DNA from: Bacteroidales bacterium
Lineage (GTDB): Bacteria > Bacteroidota > Bacteroidia > Bacteroidales > F082
Assembly: GCA_017477425.1 (NCBI GenBank)
Contig: JAFUVT010000008.1
Coordinates: 1-46,435 of the forward strand
Direction: 5' to 3'
DNA length: 46,435 nucleotides
Positions within the stretch are counted from its first letter, which is position 1. Every line of letters starts with the position of its first letter. Below, one piece after another: positions 6,771 through 15,075 of the stretch. The notes below the pieces were generated by a model. The model worked only from the letters and a program-made list of their open reading frames with translations, did not search any database and was not told the origin of the DNA. The translations under genes and the position numbers were made by a program.

Positions 6771-9700
6771 TTAGAAGTTGAAGCGGAGGTTCAAAGCAGC
6801 CGACCAAGTGGACAGCGTGCTTGCGTATCTGTTCCAAGTGGGGTTGGTGAAGGTGTAGGTCTTGTCATCCGTGTTGTACTTCACGATGTCGCTGCTGCTC
6901 AGGCGTTGCATGTTGCCCCAGCCTCTGTAGAACAGGTTGGCAAGGTTGTTCACGTCGACACCGAAGCTCAGGCTTTCACCGCCGTGGAACTTGTAGGTTC
7001 TCTCATACTTGAAGTTGATGGTGTGTCTCCAAGGAGCGATGGCACCGCCACGTTCGGCATACTGACCGCGGTGAGCGCTCAAGTACTTGTCGGCCTTGAT
7101 GAAGGTGTTGAATTCCTCGGGGTTGGTGTAAGGCGAGTTTTCAGCCATCAGTTCGCTTTCTGTCGGGATGTAGGCCAAGCTGTTGGAGCCGCCATCGCCG
7201 TTCACGTTGCTGGTCATCGTGTAGCTGTAGCGCGTGTAGCTGTAGCCGCCGATGTAGCAGTGGTTGAAGCCTTCGTAGTAGAGGCCAACGGTCTCGGTGG
7301 TGTGTTGACCCGTGGCCCAGGTCCAACCGGCATTGAGGAGCACGCGGTTAGGAGTGACATACGAGCTGAAGCCCATCTCGTGGACATTGGAGCCGTTGAT
7401 GCCGAAAGCGTTGGTGTTGTAAGCTGAAGTCACTTGGTCGCCGATACCATCGGTCACGTTCTTGCCAACCGAATAAGTGTAGGCAGCCATCAGGTTGAGA
7501 CCGCACTTGAAGTCCTTGCTCAATTGACCCATGACGCTGTAGTAATAACCGTTGTTACCCTTGGCGGTGTTGGTGATCAGATAAGGAGTGACGGCTCTGC
7601 CTAACGAGTTGACGACGCCTTCGCTGACCCAGAAGGTTCTGGGGCCAGGTTCGCCAGGGAGTTGGATAGGATCGCTTTCCTTGATGCCGAGCTTGGTGAC
7701 GGCAACGGAAGTGATGTCCTTGTTGTAGATGCCTTCAACAGTGGCTTTGACACCACCAGGAAGTTCGGCGTCAAAAGCCAAGCTGCTCTTCCAAGTCTGA
7801 GGCATGCGGAGGTTCTTGTCCATGATGGTGGTCGACTGAGGAGCCGGCAGGTCACCCGTCAGCAGGAGGTCAGCATTGTTGCTGATGATTTCGCTCGGGC
7901 TGGTGAAGAACTTGATTTGCTCTTCCTCGTTGCTGTTGATGTATTGGTTTTGCAAGCAGTTGGAGTTACCCACAGCGGAGACGATCCACACGAAAGGCAG
8001 ACGGCCAGTGTAGAGGCCCGAACCGCCACGGATGATATATTTACGTTCGCCGGTGAGGTCCCAGTTGAAGCCCAAACGGGGTGAGAAGTTCACACGAGCC
8101 TTAGGCATGTCGGCAGTCGAAAGGCCGCTCATGCTGTTGTCGCCGTCGGCGATGGCGTGGTGGACACCTTCTTCATCGTCCCAGCCTTCAGCAAATTCCT
8201 TGTTGTAGTTGTAGCCGCTGATGGAAGGATAGTAGGGCAGCTCGACACGGAGACCAAGGGCGAGTTTGAAGCGCTCGCTGAGGGTCATTTCGTCTTGCAG
8301 ATAGAGCGAACCTTGCATGTAGTTGAAGGAAGGATAGACCTGCTCGTGGTTTTCGTTGTTGCCATAGGTGATGGCGAAAGCACGAGGATTGGCGTTGTTG
8401 ACGAAGTCTTCCCATGAATTGTAGACATAGTAGCCAGCGCCACCTTGCATGAAGCCGTTCTTGGTGTTGTCGAATTCATACTGGGCACCGAGGGTGAAGT
8501 TGTGGATACCGGTGAGGTAGCTCACTTCGTCGGTCACAACGGCAGTCTGCACGTCGCGGAGGTTGCCATAGGTGAACGGGTCGGGACCGAATGAGGTGTA
8601 AACGGCAGGAGTGCCATCCTCAAGAGGCTCAAGAATATCAACAGTGGGGAAGAGATCGCCCACGAAGCTGCGAGGCTCGTATTGGTGCGAATAGGTGGCA
8701 CGCAGCATGTTGTTGCCACGACCGCTCAGGAAGCTGTGGTTCCATTCGGCGGCGACGGAGCTGAAGTTCTGCTCTTGGAAGTAACGGCTGCTTTCGAAAT
8801 ACAAGGCGTATTCTGAAGTACGGCCGTAGGTGTTACGGTTATAGACCGAGCTTGCCAGCGGGTTGATGGAGCTGGAGGGAGCGGTCGAATACTTGTTCTT
8901 CACCAAGCTGTAGCGGATGTTGAACTTGTCCTTGTCGCTGATGTTCCAGTCTAAGCGGGCCAACAGTTTGTAGTCAGGCGTGCTGGCGCTGTAGTTTTGG
9001 TAACGGCCAGGGTTGTAACCGTAGGTCTTTTGCAGGTAGTTGCTGATCTCTTCCATCTTCTCGACAGTAGGACGGTTGTATTGGGTGCCACCGCCAAACT
9101 CGTCGTCGGCACTCTCACGAGCGAAATGGTTTTGGCCGGGGTCGACGTCGCTCTGGTATTCGAAGTTGACGAAGAAGAACAACTTGTCTTTCACGATGGG
9201 GCCACCAACGCTCACGCCAACGGTGTTGTCCAGCGAGCTGGAGAGCTTCAGACGGTCGGGATAGTTGCCGAGTTCGTCCTTCACGCCGTACTTGGTACCG
9301 ATGAGACCATCGTTGGTGAAGTAATCATACACGCTGACATGCCAGTTGTTGGTACCGCTCTTGGTAACAGCATTGATGGCACCGCCGGTGAAACCGCTGT
9401 GACGCACATCGAAAGGCGTGATGTTGATCGTCATGGCCTCGAGAGCGTCCAACGAGATGGGGCTACCGCCAGCAGGCAGGTTGCCGCCGATACCGAAGGC
9501 GTTGTTGAAAGCGGCACCGTCGACAGTGACGTACGACGAACGGTAGTTACCGCCGCCGATGGCCAGACCGTTGGAGGTGGTGGCAGCCTGAGGCGTCAGG
9601 GCGAGCACATCGTTGAGGCTGCGGTTGATGGTGGGCAGCTGGGTGATTTGCTCGTTGCTGATGGTCGTGGTAGCACCAGCGCGGTCGCTGTCCATGCCGT

Positions 9701-10073
9701 TCGAGATGGCCTCAGCCACGATGGCGACTTCGCCCAAACCGACGGCTTCCTCGTTCATGCGAACGTTGAGGATCTTGGTCTCACCCAAGGTGGCAGTAAT
9801 GCCCTCTTGTTTCACCGTCTGGAAACCGACCATACGGAACTCGATGGTGTAGGGACCACCGGGGCGGATGTTGAGCAAACGGTAGGCACCGTTGGCGTCG
9901 GCCACAGCGTAGTACTGTGCGCCAGAGGGGGTGTGAGTGGCAACGACAGTGGCGCCCGGAAGGGTGCTCTTGTTGTTGTCCGTGATTTTTCCACTGATGC
10001 TCGAAGTGGTCACCTGGGCCATCAAGCTAATGGAGGCAATCATAGCCACGAAAAAAGTAAGTAACTTTTTCAT
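6771..10073 (-). CDS. TonB-dependent receptor, Oar-like (CarboxypepD_reg, plug, barrel)
   Basis: 1100 aa from the ATG at 10073, chosen because MKKLLTFFVAMIASISLMAQ is a standard signal peptide; the 17 extra upstream codons would displace it. Residues ~21-105 form a carboxypeptidase-regulatory-like domain (SSISGKITDNNKSTLPGATV), followed by the plug (NRSLNDVLALTPQAATTSNG, about 150-240) and a long beta-barrel ending in alternating aromatic residues with terminal Phe (LNLRFNF). This is an outer-membrane importer or surface receptor energised by TonB-ExbBD. No SusD-type partner is adjacent, and the overall form resembles Oar-like receptors rather than SusC. The substrate is unknown. It is monocistronic with a canonical promoter. 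Confidence 0.9.
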   Translation of the reverse strand: MKKLLTFFVAMIASISLMAQVTTSSISGKITDNNKSTLPGATVVATHTPSGAQYYAVADANGAYRLLNIRPGGPYTIEFRMVGFQTVKQEGITATLGETKILNVRMNEEAVGLGEVAIVAEAISNGMDSDRAGATTTISNEQITQLPTINRSLNDVLALTPQAATTSNGLAIGGGNYRSSYVTVDGAAFNNAFGIGGNLPAGGSPISLDALEAMTINITPFDVRHSGFTGGAINAVTKSGTNNWHVSVYDYFTNDGLIGTKYGVKDELGNYPDRLKLSSSLDNTVGVSVGGPIVKDKLFFFVNFEYQSDVDPGQNHFARESADDEFGGGTQYNRPTVEKMEEISNYLQKTYGYNPGRYQNYSASTPDYKLLARLDWNISDKDKFNIRYSLVKNKYSTAPSSSINPLASSVYNRNTYGRTSEYALYFESSRYFQEQNFSSVAAEWNHSFLSGRGNNMLRATYSHQYEPRSFVGDLFPTVDILEPLEDGTPAVYTSFGPDPFTYGNLRDVQTAVVTDEVSYLTGIHNFTLGAQYEFDNTKNGFMQGGAGYYVYNSWEDFVNNANPRAFAITYGNNENHEQVYPSFNYMQGSLYLQDEMTLSERFKLALGLRVELPYYPSISGYNYNKEFAEGWDDEEGVHHAIADGDNSMSGLSTADMPKARVNFSPRLGFNWDLTGERKYIIRGGSGLYTGRLPFVWIVSAVGNSNCLQNQYINSNEEEQIKFFTSPSEIISNNADLLLTGDLPAPQSTTIMDKNLRMPQTWKSSLAFDAELPGGVKATVEGIYNKDITSVAVTKLGIKESDPIQLPGEPGPRTFWVSEGVVNSLGRAVTPYLITNTAKGNNGYYYSVMGQLSKDFKCGLNLMAAYTYSVGKNVTDGIGDQVTSAYNTNAFGINGSNVHEMGFSSYVTPNRVLLNAGWTWATGQHTTETVGLYYEGFNHCYIGGYSYTRYSYTMTSNVNGDGGSNSLAYIPTESELMAENSPYTNPEEFNTFIKADKYLSAHRGQYAERGGAIAPWRHTINFKYERTYKFHGGESLSFGVDVNNLANLFYRGWGNMQRLSSSDIVKYNTDDKTYTFTNPTWNRYASTLSTWSAALNLRFNF

Positions 10074-10147
10074 AGATAATAATTTAATGTTAATAATTGA
10101 GTTGATTGTATTGTTCGTTTTCATTTAAATCTCACTATAAGACCGTG

Positions 10148-10178
10148 CAAATATAGGGCTTTCCCCTGAAATGCCAAT
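10148..10178 (-). promoter_or_regulatory. Promoter of the TonB receptor gene
   Basis: The minus strand reads ATTG, exactly 19 bases, then TATATTTG followed by C, 75 bases upstream of the ATG at 10073. It is one of the best matches to the Bacteroidota consensus in the window. Confidence 0.8.
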
Positions 10179-10368
10179 CCTTTTTCTTGAGGCAAAATTC
10201 CGATTTTTTTTGAAAAAAAATCAACAATTGTTGTTAATAACTTATAATCGTTTGATTCAGTTAAGGTTGTAATGCGATTAAGCGGATTTTTGGCGCCAAA
10301 AACCACCTTAATTAATATGAGGTGAACCTTTAGCGAAAAACTTTGGCCGTCGTCTCATTTTTTTTGCG

Positions 10369-10376
10369 TATCTTTG
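10369..10376 (+). promoter_or_regulatory. -7 element of the small lipoprotein gene
   Basis: TATCTTTG lies 23 bases before the ATG at 10400. A TTTG lies 23 bases upstream of it, longer than the usual 19, so the -33 assignment is weak. Confidence 0.6.
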
Positions 10377-10399
10377 AAGCCTGAAAAACAAAACCCATC

Positions 10400-10771
10400 A
10401 TGAAAAGACTTTTGGTAATTGGAATTCTGGCCACATTGACGTTTGCTTTCGCCTCTTGTGGCGACCGGATCTCGAAAGAGTTCAAGGCTATGCAGACTGA
10501 AGTGCAAGACATTGAGAAACAGATTGCTGGGACCGACGATTGCGATGAGTTGCAGATGCTCCACATTGCGGTGTTGGGTCTGCGCTCCGATGTCGACAAC
10601 CTCAAAATCGAAGCTGCGATTCCCGAGACGGAGACCGACCAACTGGAGACGATGATTGACGAACTGGAAGCCACCTGCAACGGCAAACGCGCCTCGCTCG
10701 ACTGCGACCAAGTGGTCTCCGACGACGACCTCGACACCTCGGGCGACTTTGGGGATGATGATGCCCTGTAA
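10400..10771 (+). CDS. Small acidic lipoprotein, unknown function
   Basis: 123 aa. MKRLLVIGILATLTFAFASC is a lipoprotein signal with lipobox FASC, so the mature protein starts at Cys20 and is probably membrane-anchored. The mature part is helical (heptad-like from ~25 to 90, EFKAMQTEVQDIEKQI and ETDQLETMIDELEATC) and ends in a strongly acidic tail (SDDDLDTSGDFGDDDAL). I do not recognise a family. It has its own -7 box, and the next gene has another, so the two need not be cotranscribed. Confidence 0.7.
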   Translation: MKRLLVIGILATLTFAFASCGDRISKEFKAMQTEVQDIEKQIAGTDDCDELQMLHIAVLGLRSDVDNLKIEAAIPETETDQLETMIDELEATCNGKRASLDCDQVVSDDDLDTSGDFGDDDAL

Positions 10772-10782
10772 GCGGAAATTGT

Positions 10783-10790
10783 TATCTTTG
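10783..10790 (+). promoter_or_regulatory. -7 element upstream of the membrane protein/mutL unit
   Basis: TATCTTTG followed by C lies 20 bases before the ATG at 10811. The -33 region is not clear. Confidence 0.6.
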
Positions 10791-10810
10791 CACCCTAATA
10801 ATTCGCGACT

Positions 10811-11119
10811 ATGGCATTCTTTTATCGACATAACCCAAAGAAATTCAACTATATGCCCCGCTATTACGACCCCGACCAGCAGGCTTGGGAAGAAAAAAAG
10901 GCGGAGCGTGGTCTCGATTCCAAGCTCACCCATGAGGAACAGCTTAGGATGAAGATGCGCCGCAGCTGGAGTGCACCCAAAAACGAGGAAACCAAGGAAG
11001 AACAGCAGGCCAAACTGATTCGTAGGATCGTCCTAGGCGTGTTCGTCGTGTTGGTGTTTTATCTTGTTTTTGGCACACCCCTCATGGAGAATATCGTCAG
11101 AGGCATCTCTGGAAAATAA
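10811..11119 (+). CDS. Small single-pass membrane protein upstream of mutL
   Basis: 102 aa. The first ~70 residues are highly charged (DPDQQAWEEKKAERGLDSKL, EEQLRMKMRRSWSAPKNEE) and are followed by one hydrophobic segment, IVLGVFVVLVFYLVFGTPLM (about 74-93), and a short tail. It is probably a tail-side-anchored inner-membrane protein with the charged part in the cytoplasm. The gene ends 9 bases before mutL, so the two are likely cotranscribed, though nothing in the protein points to mismatch repair. I do not recognise a named family. Confidence 0.7.
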   Translation: MAFFYRHNPKKFNYMPRYYDPDQQAWEEKKAERGLDSKLTHEEQLRMKMRRSWSAPKNEETKEEQQAKLIRRIVLGVFVVLVFYLVFGTPLMENIVRGISGK

Positions 11120-11128
11120 AGATTTTCT

Positions 11129-12943
11129 ATGCTGGATATCATCAAGTTGCTGCCCGACAGCGTGGCCAACCAGATTGCGGCCGGCGAGGTGATTCAAAGG
11201 CCTGCATCGGCCGTCAAGGAGCTGATGGAGAACGCATTGGATGCTGGCGCCACCCAAATTGACCTGGTTGTGAAAGACGCAGGTAAGACCATGATTATGG
11301 TCGTCGACAACGGTTGTGGCATGTCGGAGACCGACGCCCGCCTGTGCTTCGAGCGTCACGCCACATCGAAGATCAGTAAGGCTGAGGACTTGTTTGCCAT
11401 CCGCACGATGGGCTTCCGAGGCGAGGCCTTGGCCAGCATAGCGGCTATCGCCCAGGTGGAGCTGAAGACCCGCAGGAAGGAAGATGAGGTAGGCACACGC
11501 ATCGTCAACGAGGGCTCAGTGGTCAAGGAACAAAGCCTGGTACCCATGCAACCTGGCACCACTTTCACGGTCAAGAACTTGTTTTTCAATGTGCCCGCCA
11601 GACGCAACTTCCTCAAGTCGCCCCAAGCCGAGATGCGGCACATCGTGGAGGAGTTCACCCGTGTCGCGCTGATGAATCCCGAGATTGGCTTCACACTCAT
11701 CAGCGACGGCAAGGAGTTGTTTCACCTCTATGCCGGCAACCTCAAGCAACGCATTATGGGCTTGTTTGGAAACAGTTACGAAGAGCGGCTGCTGCCCGTC
11801 AACCAGGAAGCCGACCGTGTGCGCATCGAAGGCTATATCGTCAAGGCGGAATTTGCCAAGAAGACCCGCGGTGAGCAGTATTTCTTTGTGAACAAGCGTT
11901 TTATCAAACATGCCTATCTGCATCACGCCATCGAGAATGCCTTTATGGAGATGATTCCACAAGACAGTTTTCCTGGGTATTTTCTCAATATCGAAGTCGA
12001 CCCTGCCGACATCGACATCAACATTCATCCGACGAAGACTGAGGTCAACTTTCTGGATGTCAAGCTGGTGTATGCCATCCTTCATGCTGCCGTGCGCAAA
12101 GCCATCGGTCAACATAACCTCTCTCCAATGATCGACTTCGAGACGCCTTCCGACCTTAACAACGAACTGGGTATGGTCTCGCAAGTTTTCCCCGTGTCGA
12201 TTCCCAATGTGCCTATCGACCCCAATTTCAACCCTTTCAGCAAGGAATATGGGCCGCATGAGAAACGCTACGAACAGAATTATCAACGAGAAAATAAGGA
12301 CCCGGGCGACTGGCGTCTGCTCTACGGTGAGCGCACCGACTTGCCACAAGAAAGCCAAGAGCATCTGGATAATGCCCAACCTAATGTTCAGTATCTGCAA
12401 CTTAACCAGTCATTTATCGTGACGACGGTGAAGTCGGGGTTGCTTGTCATCGACCAACATTTGGCGCATTCGCGGGTGCTTTTCGAGAAGTATCTGAAGG
12501 AACTGGAAGGCAACAAAGGCATGTCGCAGCAGGAACTGTTTCCGCAGGCCTTGACGCTCAATATGAACGACGCGTCGTTGCTGAAGGAGCTGTTGCCTGA
12601 GCTGGAATGCATCGGCTTTGTGCTTGAGCAAGTCAATCCGACCACCTTTATGATTAACGGCACGCCTGCCGACGCCGCTGGCTGCGATGCAGTGATGCTG
12701 CTGGAAAAGATTTTGGACAACAATAAACTCAATCGCACTGATTTGCAGTTGGATAGGAAACTGAACATCGCCAAGACCTTGGCAAGTCAGTTGAGCATCA
12801 AGCCACAGACGAAAATGGGTGAGATGGAGATGCAAAACCTTGTCGACCAGTTGTTTGCCTGCAACGTGGCTGAGGTGGCACCCAATGGGAAGAAGGTCTA
12901 TATTATTATAGGTATGGAGGAGTTGATGGAGAAATTTGGATGA
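11129..12943 (+). CDS. mutL: DNA mismatch repair protein MutL
   Basis: 604 aa. The N-terminal GHKL ATPase is intact: LLPDSVANQIAAGEVIQRPA, MENALDAGA (Mg2+-binding Asn/Glu region), VVDNGCGM and GFRGEALASI. A transducer domain (to ~330), a linker (~340-410) and a C-terminal dimerisation domain follow. MutL couples MutS mismatch recognition to strand removal. In the C-terminal domain the site that in endonuclease-type MutL reads DQHAxxExxxxE is DQHLAHSRVLFEKY here, with Ser at the first Glu position, and the CPxGRP-type motif appears as APNGKK, so nicking activity is doubtful. It shares a likely unit with the small membrane protein upstream. Confidence 0.95.
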   Translation: MLDIIKLLPDSVANQIAAGEVIQRPASAVKELMENALDAGATQIDLVVKDAGKTMIMVVDNGCGMSETDARLCFERHATSKISKAEDLFAIRTMGFRGEALASIAAIAQVELKTRRKEDEVGTRIVNEGSVVKEQSLVPMQPGTTFTVKNLFFNVPARRNFLKSPQAEMRHIVEEFTRVALMNPEIGFTLISDGKELFHLYAGNLKQRIMGLFGNSYEERLLPVNQEADRVRIEGYIVKAEFAKKTRGEQYFFVNKRFIKHAYLHHAIENAFMEMIPQDSFPGYFLNIEVDPADIDINIHPTKTEVNFLDVKLVYAILHAAVRKAIGQHNLSPMIDFETPSDLNNELGMVSQVFPVSIPNVPIDPNFNPFSKEYGPHEKRYEQNYQRENKDPGDWRLLYGERTDLPQESQEHLDNAQPNVQYLQLNQSFIVTTVKSGLLVIDQHLAHSRVLFEKYLKELEGNKGMSQQELFPQALTLNMNDASLLKELLPELECIGFVLEQVNPTTFMINGTPADAAGCDAVMLLEKILDNNKLNRTDLQLDRKLNIAKTLASQLSIKPQTKMGEMEMQNLVDQLFACNVAEVAPNGKKVYIIIGMEELMEKFG

Positions 12944-12949
12944 CCAGTA

Positions 12950-12971
12950 GAGACGTAGCGTGCTACGTCTC
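12950..12971. repeat. GAGACG palindromic repeat, copy B (after mutL)
   Basis: Perfect 10-bp arms GAGACGTAGC and GCTACGTCTC around GT, 6 bases after the mutL stop. It has the same outer arms GAGACG/CGTCTC as copies at 748-768 and 42692-42712 but a different centre. There is no T run, so it is not an obvious terminator. Confidence 0.8.
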
Positions 12972-13020
12972 CGCAAACGCAAAACAGTAATTAAGACAAC
13001 AAACGATTAAACAAGAACCA

Positions 13021-13953
13021 ATGAACGAACAATACAGTCCAACGGGATTTAGGGTGCTGCCCCCTGTGGTGAAACATCTGTTGATTATCAATGCATTGAT
13101 GTATTTGGCTACCTTCACCTTAAGCCGTTTCAATATCGATTTGACCAATATATTAGGCTTGCATTTTTTCAAGGCAAGTGATTTCAGGCCTTATCAGCTG
13201 ATTACCTACATGTTCATGCATGGCAGCTTCGGGCATCTGTTTTTCAACATGTTCGCCTTGTGGATGTTCGGCAACACGCTCGAAAACCTTTGGGGATCGC
13301 AGCGCTTCCTGCTGTTCTACATGGTTTGCGGCATCGGTGCCGGCCTTTGTCAAGAGTTGGTGCAGTACATCGAATTTGCCGTCAGATTGTCCGACTATGC
13401 CACGGTGAATACCGGCAGCCAGATTATCCCGATGGCAACCTATCTGAATATGATGAACACGGTGGGTGCTTCGGGAGCCATCTATGGCTTGCTGTTGGCC
13501 TTCGGCATGATGTTCCCCAACTCCATGATTTACTTGTATTTCCTGTTTCCCATCAAGGCGAAGTGGTTCGTCATCGGTTACGCAGTCATCGAGCTGATCA
13601 CTGGACTTAGGGGTGTCGACAATGTGGCGCATTTCGCCCACCTTGGCGGTATGCTGTTCGGCTTGTTGCTGATTTTGTACTGGCGGAAGAAAGGCCTGCA
13701 GGGACCCAACTTTGATTTGAAGAAGTGGAAGGGCTGGTTCTGGAGCCAAAAGGAGAAGATGCGCAAGAATCGTGTGAAATACACTCCGTATGAGGAAGTC
13801 AAGGAAGAAGTGCCGCGCAACGACGGTGAATATAATCGTCAAAGGGCTGAGAAAGAACGTAATATCGATGAGATTCTGGACAAGATTGCCAAAAGCGGCT
13901 ACGATAGTTTGACACCGGAGGAGAAAGAATACCTATTTAAGAACAGCAAGTGA
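13021..13953 (+). CDS. Rhomboid family intramembrane serine protease
   Basis: 310 aa with about six to seven membrane segments in the first ~230 residues and a charged cytoplasmic tail. Rhomboid signatures are intact: HGSFGHLFFNMFALWMFG in the second segment (HxxxN oxyanion motif), GASGAIYG with the nucleophilic Ser (about 152), and VAHFAHLGGMLFG with the catalytic His. Rhomboids cleave substrates within or next to transmembrane helices; the bacterial substrate here is unknown. The next gene starts one base after the stop, so they form an operon. Confidence 0.9.
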   Translation: MNEQYSPTGFRVLPPVVKHLLIINALMYLATFTLSRFNIDLTNILGLHFFKASDFRPYQLITYMFMHGSFGHLFFNMFALWMFGNTLENLWGSQRFLLFYMVCGIGAGLCQELVQYIEFAVRLSDYATVNTGSQIIPMATYLNMMNTVGASGAIYGLLLAFGMMFPNSMIYLYFLFPIKAKWFVIGYAVIELITGLRGVDNVAHFAHLGGMLFGLLLILYWRKKGLQGPNFDLKKWKGWFWSQKEKMRKNRVKYTPYEEVKEEVPRNDGEYNRQRAEKERNIDEILDKIAKSGYDSLTPEEKEYLFKNSK

Positions 13954-13954
13954 T

Positions 13955-15055
13955 ATGGAAAAAAAGGAGAGAGGCTTTTTCGGGAGATTGGTGGTTTTCC
14001 TCTTGACCATTTTGGCCCTTATCGGATTGGTAGCCATGGCGTTGAGTGTCGTCAATGCCTATGTCAATCCGCAGCATTTCATCTGGACGACGTTGTTTGG
14101 CCTCGCCTTTTGGGAAATTTTCATTTTCAATGCGGCCGTATTCCTGCTCCTGCTCCTGATGTGGTCAAAAAAGGTCTGGATAGCTGTGTTGGCTCTGGCC
14201 ATTGCCGTTCCTGGCCTCAACAAGTCGTTCTCTCACGGAAAAAAGTCCGAGGCGTTCGATAGCATCCGCATTATGAGCTATAACGTCCACATGTTCAAGC
14301 CTGTTGATGACGAAAAGGACAGCGAGACTTTTGCCTATCAGGTGATGAACATGGTTCGCGACCAAAACCCCGACATCTTGTGCTGTCAGGAGTTTTCGGG
14401 CTTCAAGTCGAACATGTCGAGACCCAAATGCATTGAAGAATTTGCTCAAGGTAGTGGATTTCAATATGTTTACTACAACAAAAAAATCAATTTCGGGGGC
14501 AACGTGATTTTCTCGAAATATCCCATCGCCAAGGTGACGGAGAACTCGGGCTTCGGTCAGGAGAACACTTACGGCGTGATGGTCTCGGTCGACGCGGGCG
14601 ACAAAGGCAAGTTCTACGTGGCCAACGTGCACCTGCTTTCGTATATGATCACGGATAGCGAAATCGACATTCTGATGGGTCCTGAGCGTCAGGAAAAGCT
14701 CGATACAATAGGGAAGAAGATGCTCCACAAATTGAAATACGCTTTTGAGCAACGGAGCGACGAACTCCAACGTGTGCTGGAGGGAATGCCTATGGTCGAC
14801 GCGCCGGTCATCGTGTGCGGCGACTTCAACGAGCCTCCGCTTTCCTACAATTACCGCCAAATGCAGAAGGCGGGTTATGTGGACACCTTCACCAAGGTGG
14901 GGCGAGGCATCAAGCCGACCTATGCGGGCAAGTTGCCGCTGCTTCGCATCGATTACATCTGGGCCGACCAACAAATAACACCCTTGAATTTCAAGCGGTA
15001 TCGGTATAAAGGCTCTGACCATTATCCCATCATTTTGGATTTTTCAATTCAATAA
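13955..15055 (+). CDS. Membrane-anchored endonuclease/exonuclease/phosphatase (EEP) family protein
   Basis: 366 aa. Three N-terminal hydrophobic helices (about 10-32, 43-67, 72-92) precede an EEP domain with all the catalytic signatures: MSYNVHMF (about 108), CQEFSG (metal-binding Glu), VIVCGDFNEPP (Asp/Asn), RIDYIWAD and GSDHYPIIL (C-terminal Asp-His). EEP enzymes cleave phosphodiester or phosphoester bonds of nucleic acids, phospholipids or inositol phosphates. The family alone does not tell which, and the membrane anchor suggests an extracytoplasmic or lipid-related substrate. It starts one base after the rhomboid gene. Confidence 0.85.
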   Translation: MEKKERGFFGRLVVFLLTILALIGLVAMALSVVNAYVNPQHFIWTTLFGLAFWEIFIFNAAVFLLLLLMWSKKVWIAVLALAIAVPGLNKSFSHGKKSEAFDSIRIMSYNVHMFKPVDDEKDSETFAYQVMNMVRDQNPDILCCQEFSGFKSNMSRPKCIEEFAQGSGFQYVYYNKKINFGGNVIFSKYPIAKVTENSGFGQENTYGVMVSVDAGDKGKFYVANVHLLSYMITDSEIDILMGPERQEKLDTIGKKMLHKLKYAFEQRSDELQRVLEGMPMVDAPVIVCGDFNEPPLSYNYRQMQKAGYVDTFTKVGRGIKPTYAGKLPLLRIDYIWADQQITPLNFKRYRYKGSDHYPIILDFSIQ

Positions 15056-15075
15056 CCAACTGACAACTTATCAAT

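Larger units (their letters stand above)
10074..10399. other. Divergent intergenic region with nested inverted repeats
   Basis: 326 bases between the TonB receptor and the small lipoprotein gene. It holds the receptor promoter (10148-10178), a perfect 16-bp palindrome TTTTTGGCGCCAAAAA (10287-10302) enclosed in a 7-bp inverted repeat TTAAGGT/ACCTTAA (10261-10267, 10304-10310), and the -7 element of the rightward gene (10369-10376). No gene is seen in it. Confidence 0.6.
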
